Assembly (NCBI GenBank): GCA_027484685.1
Contig: JAIXSO010000032.1
Location: 62,001-126,000 of the forward strand
Direction of reading: 5' to 3'
Source of the DNA: Bacteroidota bacterium
GTDB taxonomy: Bacteria > Bacteroidota > Bacteroidia > UKL13-3
DNA length: 64,000 bases
Of this stretch, positions 17,253 to 25,021 are shown piece after piece. The translations under genes were made by a program, and so were the position numbers. How positions within the stretch are numbered: the stretch's first letter is position 1; each line of letters opens with the position of its first letter. The notes beneath the pieces were generated by a model. It was not told the DNA's origin and made no database searches. It was given only the letters and a program-made list of their open reading frames with translations.

Positions 17253-18161
17253 TTATTTCATTTTTTCTCTCTTTTGTAAAAATTTCAACAGTATTTGATC
17301 AAGGTTATTTTCAATATAAGCCTCTACAAAATCAACTTTTAGTTGGGCGCATTTAAGTTTTATTTCTTCTTTAAAATCGGCTACTAATTTTTTATAATCA
17401 TCGGCTACCAAATTTGAATGAAGTTTTAGTTGTTCATTGGTTTCGCTATCAATAAAAATATACGGACGTTTAGCAAAATCAAAATCCATTTCTAATTTTT
17501 TATCAGCCACATGAAAAATAATTACTTCATGTTTATTGTATTTTAAATGTTGAATAGCTTCAAATATTTTTTCCAAATTATCATTGCAAAACATATCAGT
17601 AAAAATGATAACCAAGGAGCGTTTATGAATAGTTTCAGCAATATGATGCAATCCTGCTGCTAAATTACTTCCAACATTTTTATTTTTGGCTTCAACAAGT
17701 TTATTCAATTCATTAAAAATCATTTTAATATGAACCGAACCTGATTTGGCTTGCGATTGGAAAGAAACCTCATTATCAATTACATTTAACCCAACTGCAT
17801 CGCGTTGCTTTTTGAGCATGTAAGTAATACAAGCCGAGGCATAAGCAGCAAATTGAATTTTAGTAATCCCTTCGTTTGGAAAATACATGGATGAAGAATC
17901 ATCAATAACTAAGTAACATCTTAAATTCGTTTCTTCTTCATAACGTTTGGTGTAAAGTTTTTCAGTTTTGCCAAATAATTTCCAATCAATATGTTTAATG
18001 CTTTCGCCTTTATTGTATTGCCTATGCTCCGCAAACTCCACACTAAAGCCGTGAAACGGACTTTTATGCAAACCTGTTATAAAACCTTCTACTACTTGTT
18101 TTGCAAGTAGCTCAAGATTGCCGGTTTGAAGTAAATTATATTCTGTTATCTTATTTTCCAA
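17253..18161 (-). CDS. DUF58 domain protein (VWA-like)
   Basis: A 302-residue protein with the DUF58 signature: FSVEFAEHRQYNKGES, HIDWKLFGKTEKLY and KRYEEETN, followed by a von Willebrand A-like fold with VIDDSSSM (a MIDAS-type DxSxS). The start is TTG at 18161; no in-frame ATG occurs before the conserved region. DUF58 genes usually sit next to a MoxR AAA+ ATPase, acting with it in chaperone-like assembly, but no MoxR gene is present here. It lies between the thioredoxin terminator and the toxin-antitoxin pair. Confidence 0.88.
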   Translation of the reverse strand: MENKITEYNLLQTGNLELLAKQVVEGFITGLHKSPFHGFSVEFAEHRQYNKGESIKHIDWKLFGKTEKLYTKRYEEETNLRCYLVIDDSSSMYFPNEGITKIQFAAYASACITYMLKKQRDAVGLNVIDNEVSFQSQAKSGSVHIKMIFNELNKLVEAKNKNVGSNLAAGLHHIAETIHKRSLVIIFTDMFCNDNLEKIFEAIQHLKYNKHEVIIFHVADKKLEMDFDFAKRPYIFIDSETNEQLKLHSNLVADDYKKLVADFKEEIKLKCAQLKVDFVEAYIENNLDQILLKFLQKREKMK

Positions 18162-18177
18162 AGTGTGTAAAAATAAA

Positions 18178-18206
18178 AAATCCCTTCAATAATTTTGAAG
18201 GGATTT
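18178..18206 (-). terminator. Terminator after thioredoxin
   Basis: Perfect 12-bp stem AAATCCCTTCAA / TTGAAGGGATTT with a 5-base loop, 22 bases past the thioredoxin stop. On the minus strand it is followed by a run of T residues. Confidence 0.9.
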
Positions 18207-18228
18207 AATAATTTATATTTTTTAAATA

Positions 18229-18549
18229 TTAAGCAAGTTGAGCATCTAATTTGCCGGCCAAAATATGTTTTGGAACTGCTCCTACTTGTTTATCTACTAA
18301 TTTACCATCTTTAAAGTATAACAAAGCTGGAATACTCATAATACCATAATCGGTAGCAATTTTGGGATTAAAGTCAACATTAACTTTACCAACTAATGCT
18401 TTTCCTTCGTATTCTTTATGTAATTCATCTACTACTGGACCTACCATACGGCAAGGACCACACCATTCTGCCCAAAAATCTACTAATACTGGAACTGAAG
18501 ATTTTAAAACTAACTCTTCAAAGTTTGCGTCATTTATTTCTACTGCCAT
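18229..18549 (-). CDS. trxA: Thioredoxin
   Basis: The ATG at 18549 gives a 106-residue thioredoxin, the family's usual length; the longer open frame adds 23 residues with no similarity. The active site WCGPC has Cys30 and Cys33, preceded by VLVDFWAE, and the cis-proline segment reads MSIPALLYF. It is a cytoplasmic disulfide reductase for ribonucleotide reductase and others. It is transcribed alone, with dnaE upstream on the same strand about 110 bases away and a terminator downstream. Confidence 0.97.
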   Translation of the reverse strand: MAVEINDANFEELVLKSSVPVLVDFWAEWCGPCRMVGPVVDELHKEYEGKALVGKVNVDFNPKIATDYGIMSIPALLYFKDGKLVDKQVGAVPKHILAGKLDAQLA

Positions 18550-18658
18550 AATTTTATTTTTAATTATTGATATATTTTGATTGTGCAATTTAAAACCCAA
18601 TTTATAAAATGCAAACAATTTGTCAGTTCATTTTATAAATCAAGGTGTTATTATTTTT

Positions 18659-21600
18659 TTAGTTTAATTTATAAGTTAAGCCTAGTTCATCAAAAGTTTG
18701 GAGCATTTCATTGGTTATGGAAACCTTATATTTGCTCGACCTCATACTAATGGCTAACTGTTCTTTCCTATTGGTTATTATAAAATTAAGCAAAGCTGAT
18801 CCAGAATTGTTTTTAATTTTTTCATAAATTATTGAAACCAAATTATCGTTCAAGTCGTCTAATTCTATTTCTAAATTAACCGTTTTAAAATACTTTTCTC
18901 TTATTTCAGGCAGCATTTCTATTGAGTTTATCTTAAATTCAAAATCATCTTCTTTGCCCCATCTATTATCAACCCTTCCTTTAATAAATAAGTAATATCC
19001 TGGCTCTAAAAACTTTTTATAATTCAAATAATTTTCGCCAAATAATGGCATTTCAAAGGTTCCAGTTAAATCTTCAAAAACAAAACTACCAAATGGTTTA
19101 CCCATCTTACTAATTCTATGATTTACGGATGCTACTACGCCAATAATTTTTATTTCGGCTATTCCTTTTAATGGTTTTAAATCTTTTAACTCGCTTAACG
19201 GATGAGAAGCCAATTTGTCTATTTCTATCTTAAATGGATCAAGCGGATGACCTGACAAATAGATACCAATTACTTCCTTTTCTTTTTTTAGCTGCTCCAT
19301 TAAACTCCAAGTTTCTGCCGCAGGAATGGTTGGTTCTGGTAAACTTACCGATACACCACCTCCAAATAAACTCTGCTGATTATTACTTTCATTCGCTTGC
19401 GCAGCATTTCCAAAACGAATAGATTTTTCAATAATATTTGATTCATCAACTAATGAAAAATATTGAGCTCTATGGGTTCCTTCAAAACAATCAAAAGCAC
19501 CTCCGTAAGCCAAACCTTCGAGCGTTTTTTTATTTACGGCTCGTAAGTTTACACGTTTTGTTAAATCAAAAATACTTTTATAAGGACCATTTTTTTTGCG
19601 CTCTGCGATAATTTCTTCCACAGCAGCCTCACCTACTCCTTTTATAGCTCCTAACCCAAAACGTAATTCGCCTTCTTTATTAACCGAAAAAGTAACTTCC
19701 GATTTATTTACATCAGGACCAAAAATATTCAAACCCATGCGCTTGCACTCTTCCATAAAAAACGATATTTGGTCAATATCACCCGAAGCATTATCAAGCG
19801 TGGCAGCCATAAATTCTTCAGGATAATGAGTTTTTAAATAAGCAGTATGAAAAGCTACATAAGCATAACAAACCGAATGGGATTTATTAAACGCATATTG
19901 AGCAAATGCTTCCCAATCTTTCCAAATTTTTTCTAAAACTTCAGCCGGATGCCCATTTGCAGTAGCTCCATCTAAAAACTTACCCTTCATTTTATCAAGG
20001 GTTTTACGGTCTTTTTTACCCATTGCTTTACGCAAAGTATCGGCATCGCCTTTGGTAAAATTGCCAATTTTTTGCGAAAGCAACATTACCTGCTCTTGAA
20101 ATACAGTTACCCCATAAGTTGGTTCCAAATATTCCTGCATTTCAGGTAAATCAAATTCAATTTTTTCGGTTCCATGTTTCCTAGCAATATAAGTTGGAAT
20201 ATAAGCAATTGGACCCGGACGATACAAAGCGTTCATAGCCACCAAATCGTCAAACTTATCAGGTTTTAAATCCTTTAAATGCTTTTGCATTCCCGCACTT
20301 TCAAACTGAAAAATACCATTGGTATCGCCTTTTTGAAAAATGGTTTCATACGTTTTTTGATCATCTAATGGAATTTCATCTAGTAAAATTTCTACGCCAT
20401 GATTTTCTTTTATAAAACGCAGTGCATTTTTTAAAATGGTTAAATTCTTTAAACCTAAAAAATCCATTTTAATTACACCAGCATCTTCAATTACTTTTCC
20501 TTCGAATTGAGTTACCAATAAATCAGAATCTTTGGCTACTGCCACCGGAATTAAATCGGTTAAATCGCAAGGCGCAATAATTAAACCCGCTGCATGTACA
20601 CCAGTGCCGCGAACCGAACCTTCTAGCTTTTCAGCTTCTTTCAGCACACGCGATTGCAAATCATTTCCATCGTAAAGCAACCTCAGTTTCTTTACATTTT
20701 CTAAATCATCACCCTCTAAACCTTCTTTTTCTTTTAAACTTTTTTCACCTTCTAAAGGAGCTTTTAAAAGCCTGCCAAGGTTAATTCCAGGTTTTGAAGG
20801 AACCAATTTAGCCAACGCATTGGCATCGGCCAAAGGTAAATCTAACACGCGCGAAACATCTTTGATACTAGATTTTGCAGCCATTGTACCATAAGTTACA
20901 ATCTGTGCCACTTGGTTTCGTCCGTATTTTTGAATTACATAATCAATTACCTTTTGTCTTCCCACATCATCAAAATCGGTATCAATATCGGGTAAAGACT
21001 TTCTATCAGGATTTAAAAAACGCTCAAAAAGTAACTCATATTTTATGGGGTCGATATTGGTAATACCAATACAAAAAGCCACCACACTTCCAGCAGCGGA
21101 ACCACGGCCAGGACCAATAAAAACACCTAAGTCTCTACCCGCTTTTATAAAATCCATTACAATTAAAAAATACCCCACAAAACCCATGGTTTCTATGGTA
21201 TGTAATTCAAAATTGATACGTTCTTCAATGGCTGGAGTTAACTCTGAGTATCGTTGGCGGGCCCCTTCGTAAGTTAAATGCCTTAAATACTGATCTTGGG
21301 TTTGAAATTGAGTTGGAATTTCGAAATTAGGCAATAACACATCTCGCTTTAAATCGAGTGTTTCTATTTTACCAACAATTTCGTTTGTATTATCAATGGC
21401 TTGAGGAATATCGCTAAAAAGCGTGCTCATTTCCTCAGTTGTTTTAAAATAGAATTGGTCGTTTGCAAATGCAAATCTTCGGCCTTTTATACTTACATCA
21501 TCATCAGAAAAATCTTTTAAAGTAGGTGTGCTTTGCAATGAACCTGTATTGATACAAAGCAAAATATCGTGTGCATTGGCATCTTGTTGATCAACATAAT

Positions 21601-22243
21601 GAGAATCGTTTGAGGCAATAACTTTAACATTATACTTAGCCGCAAACTTCATCAACACTTCGTTTACCTCATTTTGCTCTTTGATATCGTGGCGCTGCAT
21701 TTCAATGTAGTAATCTTCGCCAAATAAATCGAGCCACCATTTAAATTCTTTTTCGCCTTCGGCCTCCCCTTTTTTTAAAATGGTTTGTGGTACCATAGCA
21801 CCCAAACAGCAAGTAGTAGCAATTAATCCTTTGTGATGCTTTAAAATAAGTTCTTTATCAATGCGAGGATATTTACCATACATTCCCTCCATGTAGCCAA
21901 GCGAACAAAGTTTAATTAAGTTTTTGTATCCTTCAGCATTTTTAGCTAAAAGCAATTGATGATTGCGCTTGTCTTTATCTTCTTTGGTAAATATTTTTTT
22001 GCTTCTATCAGGCACCACATAAAACTCACAACCAACTATGGGTTTAACCTTTAATGAACCATCATCGTTTTTATGCTTGTAAGCTTCGGCCACAAACTGA
22101 AACGCACCAAACATATTACCATGATCAGTAATGGCAATAGCTGGCATATTATCTTTAGCTGCTTTTTTATATAAGTTACCAATTTCGGCTGCTCCATCGA
22201 GCAACGAAAATTGGGTATGAACGTGTAAATGAGAAAACTGCAT
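18659..22243 (-). CDS. dnaE: DNA polymerase III alpha subunit
   Basis: A 1194-residue replicative polymerase, family C. The N-terminal PHP domain starts with His5, His7 and His9 (HLHVH) and continues with AITDHGNMFG. The palm carries GPGRGSAAGS and PDIDTDFDD near residue 420, giving two catalytic aspartates; a third lies further on. An HhH region and the OB fold follow (FGSFVFEDLTGTFEM). Length fits DnaE1. It synthesises the chromosome with the clamp and loader. The gene is complete and appears monocistronic, with a 300-base gap upstream. Confidence 0.98.
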   Translation of the reverse strand: MQFSHLHVHTQFSLLDGAAEIGNLYKKAAKDNMPAIAITDHGNMFGAFQFVAEAYKHKNDDGSLKVKPIVGCEFYVVPDRSKKIFTKEDKDKRNHQLLLAKNAEGYKNLIKLCSLGYMEGMYGKYPRIDKELILKHHKGLIATTCCLGAMVPQTILKKGEAEGEKEFKWWLDLFGEDYYIEMQRHDIKEQNEVNEVLMKFAAKYNVKVIASNDSHYVDQQDANAHDILLCINTGSLQSTPTLKDFSDDDVSIKGRRFAFANDQFYFKTTEEMSTLFSDIPQAIDNTNEIVGKIETLDLKRDVLLPNFEIPTQFQTQDQYLRHLTYEGARQRYSELTPAIEERINFELHTIETMGFVGYFLIVMDFIKAGRDLGVFIGPGRGSAAGSVVAFCIGITNIDPIKYELLFERFLNPDRKSLPDIDTDFDDVGRQKVIDYVIQKYGRNQVAQIVTYGTMAAKSSIKDVSRVLDLPLADANALAKLVPSKPGINLGRLLKAPLEGEKSLKEKEGLEGDDLENVKKLRLLYDGNDLQSRVLKEAEKLEGSVRGTGVHAAGLIIAPCDLTDLIPVAVAKDSDLLVTQFEGKVIEDAGVIKMDFLGLKNLTILKNALRFIKENHGVEILLDEIPLDDQKTYETIFQKGDTNGIFQFESAGMQKHLKDLKPDKFDDLVAMNALYRPGPIAYIPTYIARKHGTEKIEFDLPEMQEYLEPTYGVTVFQEQVMLLSQKIGNFTKGDADTLRKAMGKKDRKTLDKMKGKFLDGATANGHPAEVLEKIWKDWEAFAQYAFNKSHSVCYAYVAFHTAYLKTHYPEEFMAATLDNASGDIDQISFFMEECKRMGLNIFGPDVNKSEVTFSVNKEGELRFGLGAIKGVGEAAVEEIIAERKKNGPYKSIFDLTKRVNLRAVNKKTLEGLAYGGAFDCFEGTHRAQYFSLVDESNIIEKSIRFGNAAQANESNNQQSLFGGGVSVSLPEPTIPAAETWSLMEQLKKEKEVIGIYLSGHPLDPFKIEIDKLASHPLSELKDLKPLKGIAEIKIIGVVASVNHRISKMGKPFGSFVFEDLTGTFEMPLFGENYLNYKKFLEPGYYLFIKGRVDNRWGKEDDFEFKINSIEMLPEIREKYFKTVNLEIELDDLNDNLVSIIYEKIKNNSGSALLNFIITNRKEQLAISMRSSKYKVSITNEMLQTFDELGLTYKLN

Positions 22244-22543
22244 TTTTACTAATTAAGCTGCTAAATTAAGTTTATTTACTGGTAAAATTGGTAGCCATTT
22301 TTAAACTATGCATTAAATGTTAACAACCATTTTTTACCAGAAATTTTTGAAAAAAGTTTTGTACATAAATTATGAATTTACTTCAATTTAAAAACTACAA
22401 TTGTTTTTAAAACTAAATGAATATAATTGTAAAAGAAAAGTGAACTAAAGTTGCTCCAAGCTATACAAATTTGGATTGGTTGGTTAAATAAAGTTATACA
22501 AATAAAAGTTAGAAGTAATTTTAAATAAATATAAACAAATAAG
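22244..22543. other. Divergent intergenic region between dnaE and accessory genes
   Basis: A 300-base AT-rich gap that should hold the dnaE promoter (minus) and that of the following plus-strand pair. I see no exact TAnnTTTG element and no strong hairpin. A 97-codon minus-strand open frame (22378-22671) overlaps the next gene and is hydrophobic by AT bias; I do not accept it. Confidence 0.5.
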
Positions 22544-22999
22544 ATGAAAGACATAATTAATGACATTTCAAAAAAACTATTAGCTATTAAGGCTAATAGT
22601 GCAACTATTGGAGCATTTAATAAGTTGGCTGATTCAATTTCTAATGAAAGTACTCCATTAAAGACATTCATTCAAATCGCACAAAATCCTAATCCACAAA
22701 TGCAAGGATTGGTTGTAGAGACTTTAATTATAACAAAAGATAAACTATATGACATTGTTGTAGGTGTTGACAATTTAACAATGAATACTTTATGGATAAA
22801 TGAGATTCTAAAAATTGAACTAGTGGTTGATTCAACAGATCGAAAAATATTTGAAGACGGAATCGAGAGTTTTCAAAAAGAATTCTACTGTCAAATGAAT
22901 CTAATGTATTCTGATACTTATAACTTTTTCTATAAGTCTAATTTAGAGAGACTTTCAGATTTTTTAGAAATTAGAACTACAATCTTATCGCTGAAATAA
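22544..22999 (+). CDS. Unknown 151-residue protein
   Basis: Not recognised. The protein is soluble in character, with an amphipathic helical N-terminus (MKDIINDISKKLLAIK), a mixed middle and an acidic, aromatic-rich C-terminal half. No signal peptide, membrane segment or catalytic motif is visible. The stop is followed after one base by the ATG of the next gene (TAA-A-ATG), so the two are almost certainly translated together. It opens an accessory segment between the housekeeping genes dnaE and uvrA. Confidence 0.7.
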   Translation: MKDIINDISKKLLAIKANSATIGAFNKLADSISNESTPLKTFIQIAQNPNPQMQGLVVETLIITKDKLYDIVVGVDNLTMNTLWINEILKIELVVDSTDRKIFEDGIESFQKEFYCQMNLMYSDTYNFFYKSNLERLSDFLEIRTTILSLK

Positions 23000-23000
23000 A

Positions 23001-23654
23001 ATGTTAATACTACAAGCACCCACGACCCAAAACGAAGCGATTAATTTTACCAATTGGCTTTGCAACCACTATACAGATGTCATTACAACACTAGGTGTAA
23101 TATTAAACGCTTTATATGTATACTATACTATCAGAACGTTTAGACAAATTAAGAAACAAACAGACTTGCAATTAAATGCACATCTTTCATCAGACATTAA
23201 ACTAATAAAAAATATAACAATAGATGCTAAACAAAATTTTAGAACCGAATACATTAATACGACACTAAGTGATTCATGGAAAAAATCGATGCAACAATCA
23301 TTTCCAGACCTAGCAGCTAACACGCAACTTTTTGATGGGAATTATTTCTCGATTAAATTTCATAACTATGGTAACACCGAGGTTAAATCAATTGATTTAA
23401 CAATTGACATTGAGATAAAAAACTCCAAGACAAGCATAGAGGACAAAAAATTAACCCCATCGGAGAATAAAAAGTTAACATTTAAAATTAATGAGGAGAT
23501 AGCTAAAGGAGAATATGTTACAGTCCCATTATTTCCGACAGCCTCATTTCCTATTTATTTTATCAAGGTTAATACTAAACATACGGATGTAAGAGGAACA
23601 ATATATTCATCTACAGTTATGAATTATAGCGGTGAAAATGATTATATACAATAA
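23001..23654 (+). CDS. Unknown membrane-anchored protein, 217 residues
   Basis: One transmembrane helix at about residues 27-45 (VITTLGVILNALYVYYTI), then a basic juxtamembrane stretch RTFRQIKKQTDLQ and a soluble domain of about 165 residues rich in beta-like alternation. This layout, with a short outside N-terminus and a large cytoplasmic part, is common among uncharacterised small membrane proteins, but I cannot assign a family. It forms a pair with the preceding 151-residue gene. Confidence 0.7.
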   Translation: MLILQAPTTQNEAINFTNWLCNHYTDVITTLGVILNALYVYYTIRTFRQIKKQTDLQLNAHLSSDIKLIKNITIDAKQNFRTEYINTTLSDSWKKSMQQSFPDLAANTQLFDGNYFSIKFHNYGNTEVKSIDLTIDIEIKNSKTSIEDKKLTPSENKKLTFKINEEIAKGEYVTVPLFPTASFPIYFIKVNTKHTDVRGTIYSSTVMNYSGENDYIQ

Positions 23655-23915
23655 AACTAAAGCTAACTGAATTCCCAATGCTGGTGCACGAATTTGGCAT
23701 ATTCAAACCAACAAAAGCAAAAAACTTAATAAAAATATTCGTTTGTTATGAAGAAAATTTTTAATGGTAATAATTGAAAAAAATTTATTCTGTTTTCTTA
23801 TAGCCACACGCCAAATGTTTACGGAAGACTTATTTTTGCTGGGACTAAAAGGCTAATAGGTAACCGATCAGCCAATTCATATGAAAACTAAAAGTAAAAA
23901 ATTAAAACAAAACAA
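23655..23915. other. Gene-free spacer in the accessory segment
   Basis: A 261-base spacer with patches less AT-rich than the surroundings (for example CCCAATGCTGGTGCACG near 23680 and CCACACGCCAAATG near 23805). No open frame or clear hairpin was found. The patches look like worn remains of intergenic repeats or a lost gene, but I cannot identify them. Confidence 0.35.
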
Positions 23916-24560
23916 ATGACAAATCCGATTAAGATTGCTTTTAACAAGCTAACAGATAAATTTGTTCATATTGAAAATATTCAATCGAATGATAAAGAAA
24001 CTCGGAGAAATTGTTATTGCCTAAAATGTGATGAAAAACTTGAGGCGGTCTTAGAATTTAAAGATAAGAATAGAATAAAATTTTTTAGGCATGACAAAAA
24101 TCCAACTTGTGAAGGTTCTCAAGAAACAGCTTTGCATGAGCTTGGAAAGCAAATACTAGTAGAAAACACTCAAATAAAAATTCCTAAATACGGTAATGTA
24201 TTATATGCCGAACCAATTGCAGAAAAGCGATTCGAGAATATTCGTCCAGATGTTACAGCAACATTTGAAGGGAAAAATATTTATTTTGAAATTTTCGTAT
24301 CGCATTCAGTCGATGAAAAGAAAGATAAATACATAAAAGAAAATTTACTTCGTTGTATTGAAATTGATTTGAGTCCACTTCAGAACGCTACATATGAAGA
24401 AATCTATGATGAAGTACTCGAAAAATTAGAAAATAAGAGAGTTATTTTCTGGGATGTATTTGAATCCATTCAACCTAATAATAAAAATTTAGGTTGTCTA
24501 TTTCAAATTCTCTTTTTATTAGTAATATTTCTTGGATTTAATAGGCTTATTAAAGATTAG
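23916..24560 (+). CDS. CoiA-like nuclease with C-terminal membrane helix
   Basis: A 214-residue protein resembling the competence CoiA family. The N-terminal half has a small zinc-binding type motif (Cys35-x2-Cys38, FFRH with His59, Cys65), then LHELGK around residue 74. A PD-(D/E)xK-type core follows, with Asp112 in RPDV and Glu125 in YFEIFVS. A hydrophobic helix at about residues 194-209 ends the protein, which is not a usual CoiA feature. CoiA acts with incoming DNA in transformation; a defence or DNA-processing role is equally possible here. The gene stands alone in the accessory segment. Confidence 0.6.
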   Translation: MTNPIKIAFNKLTDKFVHIENIQSNDKETRRNCYCLKCDEKLEAVLEFKDKNRIKFFRHDKNPTCEGSQETALHELGKQILVENTQIKIPKYGNVLYAEPIAEKRFENIRPDVTATFEGKNIYFEIFVSHSVDEKKDKYIKENLLRCIEIDLSPLQNATYEEIYDEVLEKLENKRVIFWDVFESIQPNNKNLGCLFQILFLLVIFLGFNRLIKD

Positions 24561-24582
24561 TTATAAATCAATTTAAACATTT

Positions 24583-24746
24583 ATGACTAAAACGATAAAA
24601 AAGAAAAACAGTTTGATGCAGTAAAAATGATGAGAGACGTCAGAAATAAAATTAGTAATGAAACTCAAAATATGACTTTTAAAGAATTGAAAGCCTATAT
24701 CAAACAACAACTTACTGACAATAAATCAAAACTCGTTGGAAAGTAA
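24583..24746 (+). CDS. Short antitoxin-like gene with a frameshift at A-AAA-AAG
   Basis: Starting at the ATG 24583, the frame reads MTKTIKK and soon stops. After a -1 shift at A AAA AAG (24597-24603) it continues EKQFDAVKMMRDVRNKI and on to a stop at 24744-24746, giving about 54 residues. The shifted product looks like short Bacteroidota antitoxin-type proteins (KxFDxVKMMRxIRxKI, then MTFKELKAYI). Either a programmed shift, a one-base deletion in the A-run, or a start at ATG 24627 would explain it. The 3' end overlaps the convergent gene below by 21 bases. Confidence 0.5.
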
Positions 24747-24953
24747 AATCTCAGCTTTTACTTCTTCCCAACTTTTGAAACTTGCAGGATCTTTTAAGTA
24801 TAATTCTTTGCTTTCTTCTAATTTAGAAATAGTAAATTCATCAATATTATTCTCCTCGACTCTTATATCATGAACAAAATTTATTTTACTCAATAATTCT
24901 TCAATTTTTTGAGCTTGTTCAAGTGTTTCAGTTTGCAAACGAATTGTGGTCAT
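24726..24953 (-). CDS. Small antitoxin-like protein, 75 residues
   Basis: A short acidic protein beginning MTTIRLQTETLEQAQKIEEL, with a helical middle and a C-terminus containing FKSWEEVKAEIL. The last part resembles the helix by which RelB/DUF2683-type antitoxins grip their toxin. No toxin gene is adjacent on the minus strand, so if it is an antitoxin it is orphaned. Its last 21 bases overlap the end of the short plus-strand gene. Family assignment is tentative. Confidence 0.55.
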   Translation of the reverse strand: MTTIRLQTETLEQAQKIEELLSKINFVHDIRVEENNIDEFTISKLEESKELYLKDPASFKSWEEVKAEILLSNEF

Positions 24954-25021
24954 TTTAAAAAGTTATTTTATCAAATGTAATGAAAATATTTTTATTACAA
25001 ATTAACCTGTTAGGTCTATAT

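Noticed and set aside
22378-22671. Minus-strand frame of 97 codons upstream of dnaE
   Set aside because: It overlaps the start of the 151-residue plus-strand gene, and its hydrophobic content follows from T-rich sequence. No start context or similarity.
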